Part shown: piece by piece, positions 24,208-32,309 of the stretch | Numbering within the stretch: position 1 is the stretch's first letter | Layout: the number at the start of each line of letters is the position of its first letter | From: Spirosoma lacussanchae | GTDB taxonomy: Bacteria; Bacteroidota; Bacteroidia; Cytophagales; Spirosomataceae | Length of the DNA stretch: 64,000 bases | Direction: 5' to 3' | Assembly (NCBI RefSeq): GCF_005870035.1 | Contig: NZ_SWJG01000001.1 | Location: forward strand, 1,537,639 to 1,601,638 | Position numbers and translations under genes: made by a program | Notes under the pieces: model-generated | Database searches by the model: none | Seen by the model: the letters and a program-made list of their open reading frames with translations, nothing else | Told to the model about the DNA's origin: nothing

Positions 24208-27200
24208 TTAGAATTTGGCGTTGATTCCGAACGTGAATTGCTTGACGGCTGGCGTCTGGCTTTCGTTGACCGAATCGAATGACTCGTTATCAATGCCTTT
24301 GTATTTAGACCGGTATTCCGAGAAGATGAACGGCTGTTGAGCCGAAGCAAATACCCGCAGGCTACTCATCCGCAGCCGTTTGGTAACTGACTCGGGAATA
24401 TTGTATCCAATGTTGATATTACGTACCTTCAGGAAGGTGCCGCTGAAGTACTGCAGCGTAGACTGGAATACCGGAGCCTCCTGCGCTTGGTTAGGACGAG
24501 GGAACTCGTTGGTTGGGTTGTTGGGCGTCCAGTAGTCGACATCGAGGTTGTTATACCGGCCAGCCAGCGAGTTGAACGACGTATGGAAGCCGCTGCGAAT
24601 GGTGCTGCCCACCCGCGCAAACAGGAAGAACGACAGGTCGAAGCCTTTAAAGCTGAACCGGTTGGTCATACCCGCCGTAAACTCCGGTACCTGCGACCCG
24701 ATAATGACCCGGTCGTCGGCGTTGATTTTGCCATCGGGTTTGCCCGTTAGCGTACCATCGGCGGCCCGGCCGTTGTTATCTTCTACTTTGATTTCACCCA
24801 CTTTGCGACCGAAGCTGGCTGCGGCCGATTCTTCGCCGAGCTGCCAGATACCAATTTTCTTGTAGTCGAAGTAGGCTGTCAGAGGCTGACCAATGAAACG
24901 GGCGTTACCAATGTCGTCGACCTTACCGTTGAAAAGTTCAACAATGGATTCCCGGTTGCGGGCCCACTGGACGTCGGTTGTCCATCGGAAACCGCCGGCT
25001 GTGCTGACATTGACCGTCGAGAGGGTTACTTCTACCCCTTCGGTTCGGGTTTTACCCACGTTGCGGAGTACGCTTCCGTAGCCGCTGGTGAACGGAAGCT
25101 GGTCAGACAGCAGCAGATCGCGGGTGTTGGCCCGGTACACTTCAATCGTACCCGACACGCGACCCCGGTATAAGCTGAAGTCGAGACCGATGTTACCCGT
25201 GGTGGTCGTTTCCCATTTCAGATCCGGGTTGCCAATGCTGTTGGGACGGTAACCATAAGCGGGCGCACTGCCAAACGCATAGGTAGTACGGGTAAGCAGC
25301 GTCTGGGTCTGGTACGGGTTGATGGCCGTGTTGCCGGTTGAGCCGTAGCTAACCCGCAGTTTCAGCAGATCGACCCAGGTGCTGCTTTTCAGGAACGATT
25401 CGTTGCTGAGGTTCCAGCCAACCGCTGCCGAGGGGAAGAAGCCGTATTTGTTATTGACACCGAAACGGCTCGATCCGTCGGCGCGGGCGGTAAGCGTGAG
25501 CAGATATTTGTCGTTGTAGTCGTAGTTGATACGACCCATGTACGAGTTCAGCGTCCACTGGGTCAGGTTGGTACCGATCCCGTTAATGATGGTGGCCTGA
25601 CCGAGGTTAAAGTACTGCTGGGTCTCGGCCGGAATACCCGTTACGCTCATCGTCCCTTCTTCCACGTCGTCGCGCTGCAGCGAGTGAAGCGCCGTGATAT
25701 TCAGGTTATGTACATCGGCTAGCGTTTTCTGGTACGACAGGATGTTTTCAAGCGTATAGTTGAACTGGTAGTTATAGCCCGTAAAGCCAGTTGGGTCACC
25801 ACCACGCCGGGCGTTTGTCTGGCTGCCGACAAAGCGGCCAACCCGCCGGTTGGTGAAATCAGGGCCGAAGTTGACCCGGTATTTCAGGCCATCGATGATG
25901 TTCCACTCGCCATACAGGCTGTTGAACATCCGGATTCGTTTGACCAGATCGATCTGCGCACCCGGAATAATTTCGGCAATCGGGTTCGTTCGAAGTCCGT
26001 CTGAGGTAGGCAGGAAGATCAGGTTGCCGTTGTCGTCATACGGTTTGCCGAGCGGATTTTCCTGGAGAGCTCCGCCGTAGGGGTTGAAGTTTTCGCCATT
26101 CTGCAGGCCATAAGCGCCTAGTGACGTAAGTCCCACCCTGATTTTCTTACTGATCTGGTGGTCAATGGCCAGACGGAAGTTATACCGGGTAAAGTCCTGA
26201 TTGTAGATAATCCCTTTTTCGTTGAAATACCCGACCGACAGGCCAAACTGGGTTTTTTCGGAGCCACCCAGCACCGAAACGTTGTGACTCTGGATGCTTC
26301 CCTGACGCAGTAAATAAGATTGATAGTCAGTTGTCCGGTTTTTGGCGATGCCATCCAGCTCGATGGGCTCAAACAGAGCTGCATCGGTCGTATAGGCATT
26401 GACCGCCCGGCGCGACTCCCGTTTGTATTCGGCAAACTGGGGGCCATCCATTACGTCGATAGTTCCGAGCGAAGTGGATGTGCCATAGTAGCCGTCATAA
26501 GCTACAACCGTACCGCCTGGTTTGCCGCGTTTGGTCGTTACGATAACTACGCCGTTGGCGCCCCGCGATCCGTAGATGGCTGTAGCCGATGCGTCTTTCA
26601 GGACCTCCATACCCGCAATGTCGTTCGGGTTAACGTCGTCAATGTTCCCGGCCAGCGGAATCCCGTCCAGTACATAGAGGGGGTCGTTGCTGGCGTTGAT
26701 GGAACGCCGTGCCCGAATCCGCACGGTTACGCCGGCCCCCGGCTTACTCCCGTTCTGAATAACGTCAACACCCGCTGCCCGGCCCTGCAGGGCTTGCCGC
26801 GCGTTGGTGATGGGTAATTCGGCGATTTCTTTTGCCGATACCGACGAGATAGCACCCGTTAGCTGGCTCTTTTTCTGCGTACCGTATCCTACAACAACTA
26901 CTTCGTTCAGGGAGCGATCGTCGGTTTTCAAACTAAGATTGATAGTCGCCTGATTGCCAATCGTAACTTCCTGACTGATAAAGCCCACTGATGAAAAGAC
27001 CAGTACGGTTCCGCCCGCGGGAACTCCAATGCGGTAGTTGCCTTCGGCATCGGTAGTGGTACCGCGGTTGGTTCCTTTCACGGCAACGTTGACCCCGGGT
27101 AAGGGGTTGTTGTCATCGGTCGACAGTACACGACCGGTAATGACACGCTCCTGAGCCGGGTCGACAAGAACAGAGCGATGAATAGGGGGGGCGCTGAAAG

Positions 27201-27285
27201 CAGGCTGACCCAACAACGTAAGTGCCGTTAGCATCGCAACAGGACGCCACGACAACCCAATAAATTGGGTAGTTGTTAACTTCAT
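24208..27285 (-). CDS. SusC/RagA-family TonB-dependent outer-membrane transporter
   Basis: The 1025 residues carry a signal peptide (to about residue 31), a carboxypeptidase-regulatory-like domain (about 48-125, V-I-T-G-R-V-L-S to the TonB-box region), a plug with L-Y-V-L-D-G-I-P and the SusC signature K-D-A-S-A-T-A-I-Y-G-S-R-G-A-N-G, and a 22-strand barrel ending in Phe. No N-terminal STN (secretin/TonB short N-terminus) domain precedes the regulatory-like domain, so it lacks the usual contact site for a FecR anti-sigma factor. It should import a glycan or glycoside together with the SusD protein. Confidence 0.96.
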   Translation of the reverse strand: MKLTTTQFIGLSWRPVAMLTALTLLGQPAFSAPPIHRSVLVDPAQERVITGRVLSTDDNNPLPGVNVAVKGTNRGTTTDAEGNYRIGVPAGGTVLVFSSVGFISQEVTIGNQATINLSLKTDDRSLNEVVVVGYGTQKKSQLTGAISSVSAKEIAELPITNARQALQGRAAGVDVIQNGSKPGAGVTVRIRARRSINASNDPLYVLDGIPLAGNIDDVNPNDIAGMEVLKDASATAIYGSRGANGVVIVTTKRGKPGGTVVAYDGYYGTSTSLGTIDVMDGPQFAEYKRESRRAVNAYTTDAALFEPIELDGIAKNRTTDYQSYLLRQGSIQSHNVSVLGGSEKTQFGLSVGYFNEKGIIYNQDFTRYNFRLAIDHQISKKIRVGLTSLGAYGLQNGENFNPYGGALQENPLGKPYDDNGNLIFLPTSDGLRTNPIAEIIPGAQIDLVKRIRMFNSLYGEWNIIDGLKYRVNFGPDFTNRRVGRFVGSQTNARRGGDPTGFTGYNYQFNYTLENILSYQKTLADVHNLNITALHSLQRDDVEEGTMSVTGIPAETQQYFNLGQATIINGIGTNLTQWTLNSYMGRINYDYNDKYLLTLTARADGSSRFGVNNKYGFFPSAAVGWNLSNESFLKSSTWVDLLKLRVSYGSTGNTAINPYQTQTLLTRTTYAFGSAPAYGYRPNSIGNPDLKWETTTTGNIGLDFSLYRGRVSGTIEVYRANTRDLLLSDQLPFTSGYGSVLRNVGKTRTEGVEVTLSTVNVSTAGGFRWTTDVQWARNRESIVELFNGKVDDIGNARFIGQPLTAYFDYKKIGIWQLGEESAAASFGRKVGEIKVEDNNGRAADGTLTGKPDGKINADDRVIIGSQVPEFTAGMTNRFSFKGFDLSFFLFARVGSTIRSGFHTSFNSLAGRYNNLDVDYWTPNNPTNEFPRPNQAQEAPVFQSTLQYFSGTFLKVRNINIGYNIPESVTKRLRMSSLRVFASAQQPFIFSEYRSKYKGIDNESFDSVNESQTPAVKQFTFGINAKF

Positions 27286-27291
27286 AAATGA

Positions 27292-27311
27292 ACAGGTTTA
27301 GACAGGTTTAG
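27292..27311 (-). repeat. Two perfect 10-bp direct repeats just upstream of susC
   Basis: ACAGGTTTAG occurs twice in tandem (27292-27301 and 27302-27311 on the plus strand), ending six bases before the susC ATG. It occupies the leader between fecR and susC and may be an operator or a leader element. It cannot be a normal AG-rich ribosome-binding site as read on the minus strand (CTAAACCTGT). Confidence 0.6.
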
Positions 27312-27316
27312 GACAA

Positions 27317-27323
27317 CAAATTA
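27317..27323 (-). promoter_or_regulatory. Possible variant -7 element before susC
   Basis: Minus-strand TAATTTG lies just upstream of the direct repeats and 31 bases before the susC ATG. It would allow susCD to be transcribed separately from fecR. Confidence 0.25.
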
Positions 27324-27329
27324 TAAAAC

Positions 27330-28118
27330 TCAGGGTAAGGCTTGAATCGACCCGCCTGCAACCTCAACAGAATCGCCGGGCTGCAGGCGAATAGATTGTT
27401 GTTGACTGATCAGCAGATTAACCTGGCCGGACCGGAGCGCCACTCGGGTGCCTTTGGGCCGTTGCCGTACGCGAAACGTGGTACCAACAGCCTCGATGGT
27501 CAGGTCGGCTGTATGTACCCGAAACAGTCTCGACGAACTGGTATCAGGTCTGTGAACAACCGCGAAGTCAGCTTCCCCCTGCAGCCAGACCGCCCTCGGC
27601 GATTCGTCGTTCCAGCAGCGGGCAAACCGAACTACGCTGTTCGGATGTAATGTAACCGTTGAGTTGTCGGGTAGCCGGACACGGCGTGTCTGGCCAGTAT
27701 TTGTGCGTACTACCTGTACTGATTGCTCGGGGCCGTACTGCATCCACAGCGCCCAGCCTACGAGCAGGATTAGACCCAGCGTGGCAGCTACGGTCCGGAA
27801 AAAGTACCACCAGCCAACCACGGCCCGTACATCGGGTTGCAGCGGACGAACATCTTCCATCGTTTCGAGCGATTCGCGGATGCGCCCCCAAACCGTCGAA
27901 ATCTCATCGGTCGTGAGTGAGGGAAGCATCGGACGACTACCGGTCTCTACCAGGATGCGCGCCGTATCAACCGTTTCTGCACAGGCGGGGTTGTTACGCA
28001 ACCACTGCTCCCAGTACGCCACCACCTCTTCGTCGTCGGGGTGTTTTACCCACCGGACAAACAGGTCGTCGAGGGCAAACTCCTCGGCGCTGTAGGCAGC
28101 GTATGGTTTCTGATGCAC
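27330..28118 (-). CDS. Short FecR-family membrane protein
   Basis: The 262-residue protein starts at GTG. An N-terminal anti-sigma-like helical region (about 1-100) is followed by one membrane segment (about 107-126) and a periplasmic FecR domain (V-R-L-P-D-N-S-T-V-T-L-H, then F-R-V-H-T-A-D-L-T-I-E-A-V-G-T-T-F-R-V). FecR proteins transmit a signal from a TonB receptor to an ECF sigma factor. Here the protein ends straight after the FecR domain and lacks the C-terminal DUF4974 domain of most Bacteroidota FecRs. No sigma-factor gene is adjacent. It lies 44 bases upstream of susC and is probably co-transcribed. Confidence 0.87.
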   Translation of the reverse strand: MHQKPYAAYSAEEFALDDLFVRWVKHPDDEEVVAYWEQWLRNNPACAETVDTARILVETGSRPMLPSLTTDEISTVWGRIRESLETMEDVRPLQPDVRAVVGWWYFFRTVAATLGLILLVGWALWMQYGPEQSVQVVRTNTGQTRRVRLPDNSTVTLHPNSVVRFARCWNDESPRAVWLQGEADFAVVHRPDTSSSRLFRVHTADLTIEAVGTTFRVRQRPKGTRVALRSGQVNLLISQQQSIRLQPGDSVEVAGGSIQALP

Positions 28119-28229
28119 GTTTTAGATGTTGACTTTTGTCTTAAAGGGTGAGCTTTGAGGAGTTCTACTTATGTCACCTGTCGTTGATCCATGGGGTTAG
28201 GCAGGTGCCTTCCAATTAAAACCACAAAA

Positions 28230-28898
28230 TCAGGCTTGTATCTGTCTGGGATGGGGAAACTGCATCCTAAAATTTTCTACCGACAGCGTAAGTATCGGTT
28301 TTATTGCACTTAAATCTGGAAAAAAGGTACTATCAATAGTAACATCGGTCAAAGTAGCCAGTCTGGCTGAACCCGATGCCCTTGGTTTCGTCAGCAACAG
28401 ACCACTGGTCGTGGGCTCAGAAGCTCGGGTGAGTGACGCCTGCACAACCCGAAAACCAGGCATAAAGGCCGTAGAAATCCGAAAACGGGGTCCCCACGTT
28501 TTTGCCTGAACTGACAGAAACGGCTGCCCTTTGTGACTGACCGAGATCTGCTGATGGCCATTGGCCTGTTCTGAAAAAGCGAAGTCGGCCCGCTCTTTCG
28601 GAATGCCCCAGTTAAGCCGGCCATTCACTACGCTCTCCTCGGTTGACACATAAATTTTGGTGATGGAAAAGCTGGTCGTATGCCCTAAGCGAAACAGACC
28701 CGGTATGAAGAGCAGCTCGGCATACGGACCAACGTTAGAGGTTTGATAGTTGACCAGCATGACTGTACCTAGCCAGCCCCGATAGGCGACTTGCTGGTAG
28801 GGTCGAAGAAACCCATGTCGGCGAACAAAGGCTTCCGGAAAATGGGCAACCAGAATCAGACCGTGACCGGTAAGTGTCCAGGGGGGAGGGGCGTTCAT
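28230..28898 (-). CDS. Acetoacetate decarboxylase-like (ADC family) protein
   Basis: The 222-residue protein has the ADC-superfamily beta-barrel pattern, with V-G-P-Y-A-E-L-L-F-I-P-G in the middle and N-W-G-I-P-K-E-R-A-D-F around the position of the Schiff-base lysine of acetoacetate decarboxylase. Many family members are not decarboxylases but aldolase/dehydratase-like enzymes, so the reaction is open. The start at M-N-A-P-P-P-W was preferred; an in-frame ATG seven codons upstream exists. It sits between fecR and a divergent secreted protein and seems unrelated to either. Confidence 0.75.
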   Translation of the reverse strand: MNAPPPWTLTGHGLILVAHFPEAFVRRHGFLRPYQQVAYRGWLGTVMLVNYQTSNVGPYAELLFIPGLFRLGHTTSFSITKIYVSTEESVVNGRLNWGIPKERADFAFSEQANGHQQISVSHKGQPFLSVQAKTWGPRFRISTAFMPGFRVVQASLTRASEPTTSGLLLTKPRASGSARLATLTDVTIDSTFFPDLSAIKPILTLSVENFRMQFPHPRQIQA

Positions 28899-29030
28899 CT
28901 GATGTTGGGGCGTTAGCAAAAGGAACAGACGGGCGTTTCTGAACAGGCAACATCCAGGCCAGCGGGCTAGTTTCTATTAACCGGCTTGTAACCATTGCTC
29001 GTCGGCTGAGTTATGTCCACACTGAACGTT

Positions 29031-29840
29031 ATGAAAGATAAAGTAATCTTATACCAGCTTGGTTTACTGGTCTGTCTCTGGCTTATTACCAGCCTGGCCG
29101 GTTTGGCGCAGACCAACGTTACCGTCCGAAAACCAACCGATCTGAAACGGACTAACCAGCCTGATACAGTGTCCGCGCAGTCGATAAAGCCGATGTCACT
29201 TACCTTTACGGCCTCAACCGACCAGCGTTTTTTCTTCTTCAGTGACACGCGAAACGAAAATGGACGACGCACACCGGTGAGCGTATACGGGATTCGGGCT
29301 GGCTTCCTGTTTCCGCCCCGCGATGCTCGCCCTGAGCTGTCGGGAGGGCGCTCGGCCAGCTTCAAAGCCGGACTTGGGTTTTATTTCGTGAACCAGGATA
29401 TTAACCGGCCCGGACTGCTACCCAATACATCTGAATCGGTTACCCGGCATCTGCGCATCGCTACAGCTTACTACGAACGGTATCTCTACCGCAAAAAAGC
29501 GCTGGAGATAAGTTTGCCGCTCGAGTTAGGCTATGGCCATTCGCGTTACGAACGCCACGGGGGCACCGAAGAAGAAGTGGCGCGGGGTATCTTTATTCCA
29601 TTGGGCGTAGGAGTTCTGACGGCCTACCAGTTTCCGCGAATCAGATGGTTTCGCCCGCTACATTGGTTCGGCTTCAACGTATTAGGTGGGTATCGATTTA
29701 TTCTGAAGAAAGACGTGCCGGCGAGTCAGATCAACTATACCGGCTTCTACATTTCGGTGGGCCCTTCTTTCTTTCTGGAAAACCTGACCGCCGATCTAAA
29801 ATACTGGCGGAAGAAACGAAAACAGAAAAAACAATTGTAG
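29031..29840 (+). CDS. Hypothetical secreted protein, probable outer-membrane beta-barrel
   Basis: The 269 residues begin with a signal peptide (M-K-D-K, hydrophobic stretch, cleavage after G-L-A-Q). The rest alternates aromatic and small residues in strand-length runs (for example G-L-G-F-Y-F-V-N, L-E-L-G-Y-G-H, G-F-Y-I-S-V-G-P-S-F-F), typical of small porin-like barrels, and ends in a Lys-rich tail. An upstream ATG at 29013 is also in frame. I do not recognise the family. The following 285 bases hold no gene that I can support. Confidence 0.65.
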   Translation: MKDKVILYQLGLLVCLWLITSLAGLAQTNVTVRKPTDLKRTNQPDTVSAQSIKPMSLTFTASTDQRFFFFSDTRNENGRRTPVSVYGIRAGFLFPPRDARPELSGGRSASFKAGLGFYFVNQDINRPGLLPNTSESVTRHLRIATAYYERYLYRKKALEISLPLELGYGHSRYERHGGTEEEVARGIFIPLGVGVLTAYQFPRIRWFRPLHWFGFNVLGGYRFILKKDVPASQINYTGFYISVGPSFFLENLTADLKYWRKKRKQKKQL

Positions 29841-30125
29841 CCCATTTGGGCTCCTGCCCCATACATCCCCACCAACCGCCCGGCCGGTTACGAACGGCTT
29901 GGCTAGTTTTGTAGGCTAGTTGCAAACCGGTATGACGAGGTTATGAAGACGGGAGGGATAAACAGTAAGGACTGTCATTGATAATCAGTGTAGTGTGTCC
30001 GGGATGGCGAGTCACACTGCCGTTACCTATAGCTGTGTAAAGCGTGGGGATAACGTAGTTAGCTGACTTTTTTTTGTTAAATTATTTTCGTGTAAAATTA
30101 CATTTCACCAGATGTAAGCACGAAG
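29841..30125. other. Intergenic region, 285 bp, with weak promoter-like boxes
   Basis: There is no credible reading frame and no tRNA-like cloverleaf. TAGTTTTG at 29904-29911 matches TAnnTTTG but has no downstream gene within 200 bases, so an unannotated small RNA is possible. The right end holds the acyl-CoA ligase promoter. Confidence 0.4.
30071..30106 (+). promoter_or_regulatory. Predicted promoter of the acyl-CoA ligase gene
   Basis: TTTTTG (30071-30076), a 22-base spacer and TACATTTC (30099-30106, one mismatch to TAnnTTTG) fit the Bacteroidota layout. The ATG follows 19 bases later. Confidence 0.5.
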
Positions 30126-31817
30126 ATGAACACAGGGAGCACAGAAAGGCAGGGAGCCGAAACATTGATCGAGTCGTTCTATCGCTGGGAACAACAGCAA
30201 CCCGGGAAAGTGTACCTGCGCCAACCCGTGGGTGATGCCTATATCGATTTTACCTGGGCCGAAGTTGGTCAGCAGGCTCGTCGACTGGTAACTTATATCC
30301 ACTCACTGGGGCTACCGCCCCGGAGTAATATCGGCCTGATTTCGAAAAACTGCGCACACTGGCTCATTGCCGATATTGCCATCTTGCTGAGTGGTCATGT
30401 GTCGGTGCCTTTCTATCCAACGCTTACAGCTGAACAGCTCAAACAGGTACTTGAGCATAGTGGGTGCCAGGTGCTGTTTGTGGGTAAAATAGATAATTGG
30501 GAGGCTATCAAACCAGGCGTTCCGCCGACTGTACACGGCATTGCTTTTCCAGATTACCGCCCCAACAGCTCTGCGCCGGACCCCGATTTTGCACAATGGG
30601 ATCAGATACTGGCAACGAACCAACCGTACCCTGGCCATCCCGTACCTGCCGACAGCGATTTGTTCACGATCATTTATACATCCGGCACGACGGGCAATCC
30701 GAAAGGGGTTATGGTCGATTATGGAGCGGTACGTCAGGCTATTGGGCATACGCGCTACCGCATGTGTCATGACTTGCCCGAGACTCGTTTCTTTTCTTAC
30801 CTACCCCTGTGCCACGTGGCCGAACGGAACATTGTTGAAGCAACCAGTCTGGCAACGGGAGGTACTGTTTACTTTACCGAATCGCTCGATTCGTTCGCCC
30901 GCAATCTGGCGGCTGCGCGCCCTACCCATTTCCTGGCCGTGCCGCGTATCTGGACGAAACTACAGCAGGGCGTTTTAGCAAAGCTACCACAGCACAAACT
31001 CGATACCTTGCTCAAAATTCCCTTCCTGTCGGGCATCGTCAAGCGAAAAATACGCCAGGGATTGGGCCTTAACGAGGCTAAACTAATCATCACGGGCGCG
31101 GCTCCCATGCCAATTTCCCTGATACGCTGGTTCCGGAAGCTGGATATTCATATCCAGGAAGCCTACGGTATGACTGAGAACCTGGGCGCTGTGTCGATCA
31201 TGCCCGTCAGTCGCGTCAAAGACGGTACCGTTGGCCAACTGTACGAGGGAGTCGATGTCCGGATCGATTCCAGAACGGGCGAGGTGTTAACCCGCTGTGG
31301 CTGGCTGATGCGGGGCTACTACCGCGAACCGGTCCTGACCGAAGCGGTTCTGAAGAATGGGTGGCTGGCTACCGGCGATGTGGGCGAGGTCGACGATGAT
31401 GGCTATCTGCGCATTACAGGGCGGGTTAAGGAAATGTATAAAAGTCCGAAGGGTGAATACATTGCTCCGGCCCAGATCGAGTTTGGTTTTGCCGATAACA
31501 CCTACATCGAGCAGATCTGTGTGGGCGGTCAGCACCTGCCACAGCCCATTGCGCTGGTGGTGCTATCAGAAACCGGTCGTCAGGCGGGTCGTCAGGTGGT
31601 CGAACCCAGTCTTCAGCAAACCCTGTCGCAGCTCAACCCGCGCCTGCATGCGTACGAACACGTTCGAAAAGTGGTGGTGGTGAAAGACCCGTGGACTATC
31701 GAAAACAACCGCATGACGCCCACCATGAAAATTAAACGAAACGTGATCGAGTCTTACTACGAACCCCATATGGAGCCCTGGTTCAGCCGAACCGAAACCG
31801 TGATCTGGGAAGACTAG
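30126..31817 (+). CDS. AMP-forming long-chain acyl-CoA synthetase
   Basis: The 563-residue ANL-superfamily enzyme activates fatty acids with ATP and CoA. Motifs in order are Y-T-S-G-T-T-G-N-P-K-G (about 183-193, P-loop), Y-G-M-T-E-N-L-G (AMP binding), T-G-D-V-G-E-V-D-D-D-G-Y (adenylate contact) and a final catalytic lysine region (M-K-I-K-R-N). The short linker and size fit the FadD15-type subgroup. It is probably cytoplasmic or membrane-associated, a single gene with its own promoter. The chain-length preference is not visible. Confidence 0.9.
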   Translation: MNTGSTERQGAETLIESFYRWEQQQPGKVYLRQPVGDAYIDFTWAEVGQQARRLVTYIHSLGLPPRSNIGLISKNCAHWLIADIAILLSGHVSVPFYPTLTAEQLKQVLEHSGCQVLFVGKIDNWEAIKPGVPPTVHGIAFPDYRPNSSAPDPDFAQWDQILATNQPYPGHPVPADSDLFTIIYTSGTTGNPKGVMVDYGAVRQAIGHTRYRMCHDLPETRFFSYLPLCHVAERNIVEATSLATGGTVYFTESLDSFARNLAAARPTHFLAVPRIWTKLQQGVLAKLPQHKLDTLLKIPFLSGIVKRKIRQGLGLNEAKLIITGAAPMPISLIRWFRKLDIHIQEAYGMTENLGAVSIMPVSRVKDGTVGQLYEGVDVRIDSRTGEVLTRCGWLMRGYYREPVLTEAVLKNGWLATGDVGEVDDDGYLRITGRVKEMYKSPKGEYIAPAQIEFGFADNTYIEQICVGGQHLPQPIALVVLSETGRQAGRQVVEPSLQQTLSQLNPRLHAYEHVRKVVVVKDPWTIENNRMTPTMKIKRNVIESYYEPHMEPWFSRTETVIWED

Positions 31818-31934
31818 TTTTTAAAATAAGTTGTAATGTCTTGTAAATCAGCAATTTTCTAGTGTAGGTTCTGCCTGAATTTCGCACGATTCGGGTAGCT
31901 GATTTGTTCTCTATATAACCAACCAGATAGCCTT

Positions 31935-32177
31935 ATGTATTGTGTGAAATGTGGTACTACAATCCCGGAGGCTCGTCTGAAAGCGCTACCTACCGCCCGA
32001 ACCTGCGTACCCTGTTCGTCGGTGCAGCGGGTGGCCGGTTTTCCGCTGATTACCGGCAAAACCGAATACGCTGCCCTCCAGCTTGTCTCGCAACAGGAAG
32101 CAGCCCATCTGCATAAGATGCAGGCCCGGCGGGGTACGGGTGCGTCACTCACTATGACCCGCGAGAAGCGTAACTAA
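31935..32177 (+). CDS. Small C4 zinc-finger protein, DksA/TraR type
   Basis: The 80 residues open with C-V-K-C and, 17 residues later, C-V-P-C, the four-cysteine zinc finger of the DksA/TraR C-terminal domain. The coiled-coil domain of true DksA is absent. Such small proteins may touch the RNA polymerase secondary channel or simply bind zinc. The tail is short and basic (M-T-R-E-K-R-N). It lies between the acyl-CoA ligase and the AIF-like oxidoreductase on the same strand. Confidence 0.75.
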   Translation: MYCVKCGTTIPEARLKALPTARTCVPCSSVQRVAGFPLITGKTEYAALQLVSQQEAAHLHKMQARRGTGASLTMTREKRN

Positions 32178-32309
32178 CTGCTTTTTGCCGATTACTATAA
32201 GTAAGCAAGCCACTTTCTACGGATTGTGGCTTTTTTTGTGCAATTACGGTATGTTTGCCAATCAACGTTTTCGCAACCGAAACTCTGCAGCCTGTCTTCT
32301 TTTTACTTT

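Noticed and set aside
27330..28919. ECF sigma factor gene next to fecR
   Set aside because: The upstream gene is an acetoacetate decarboxylase-like protein; no sigma-70 region 2 or 4 motif is seen on either strand.
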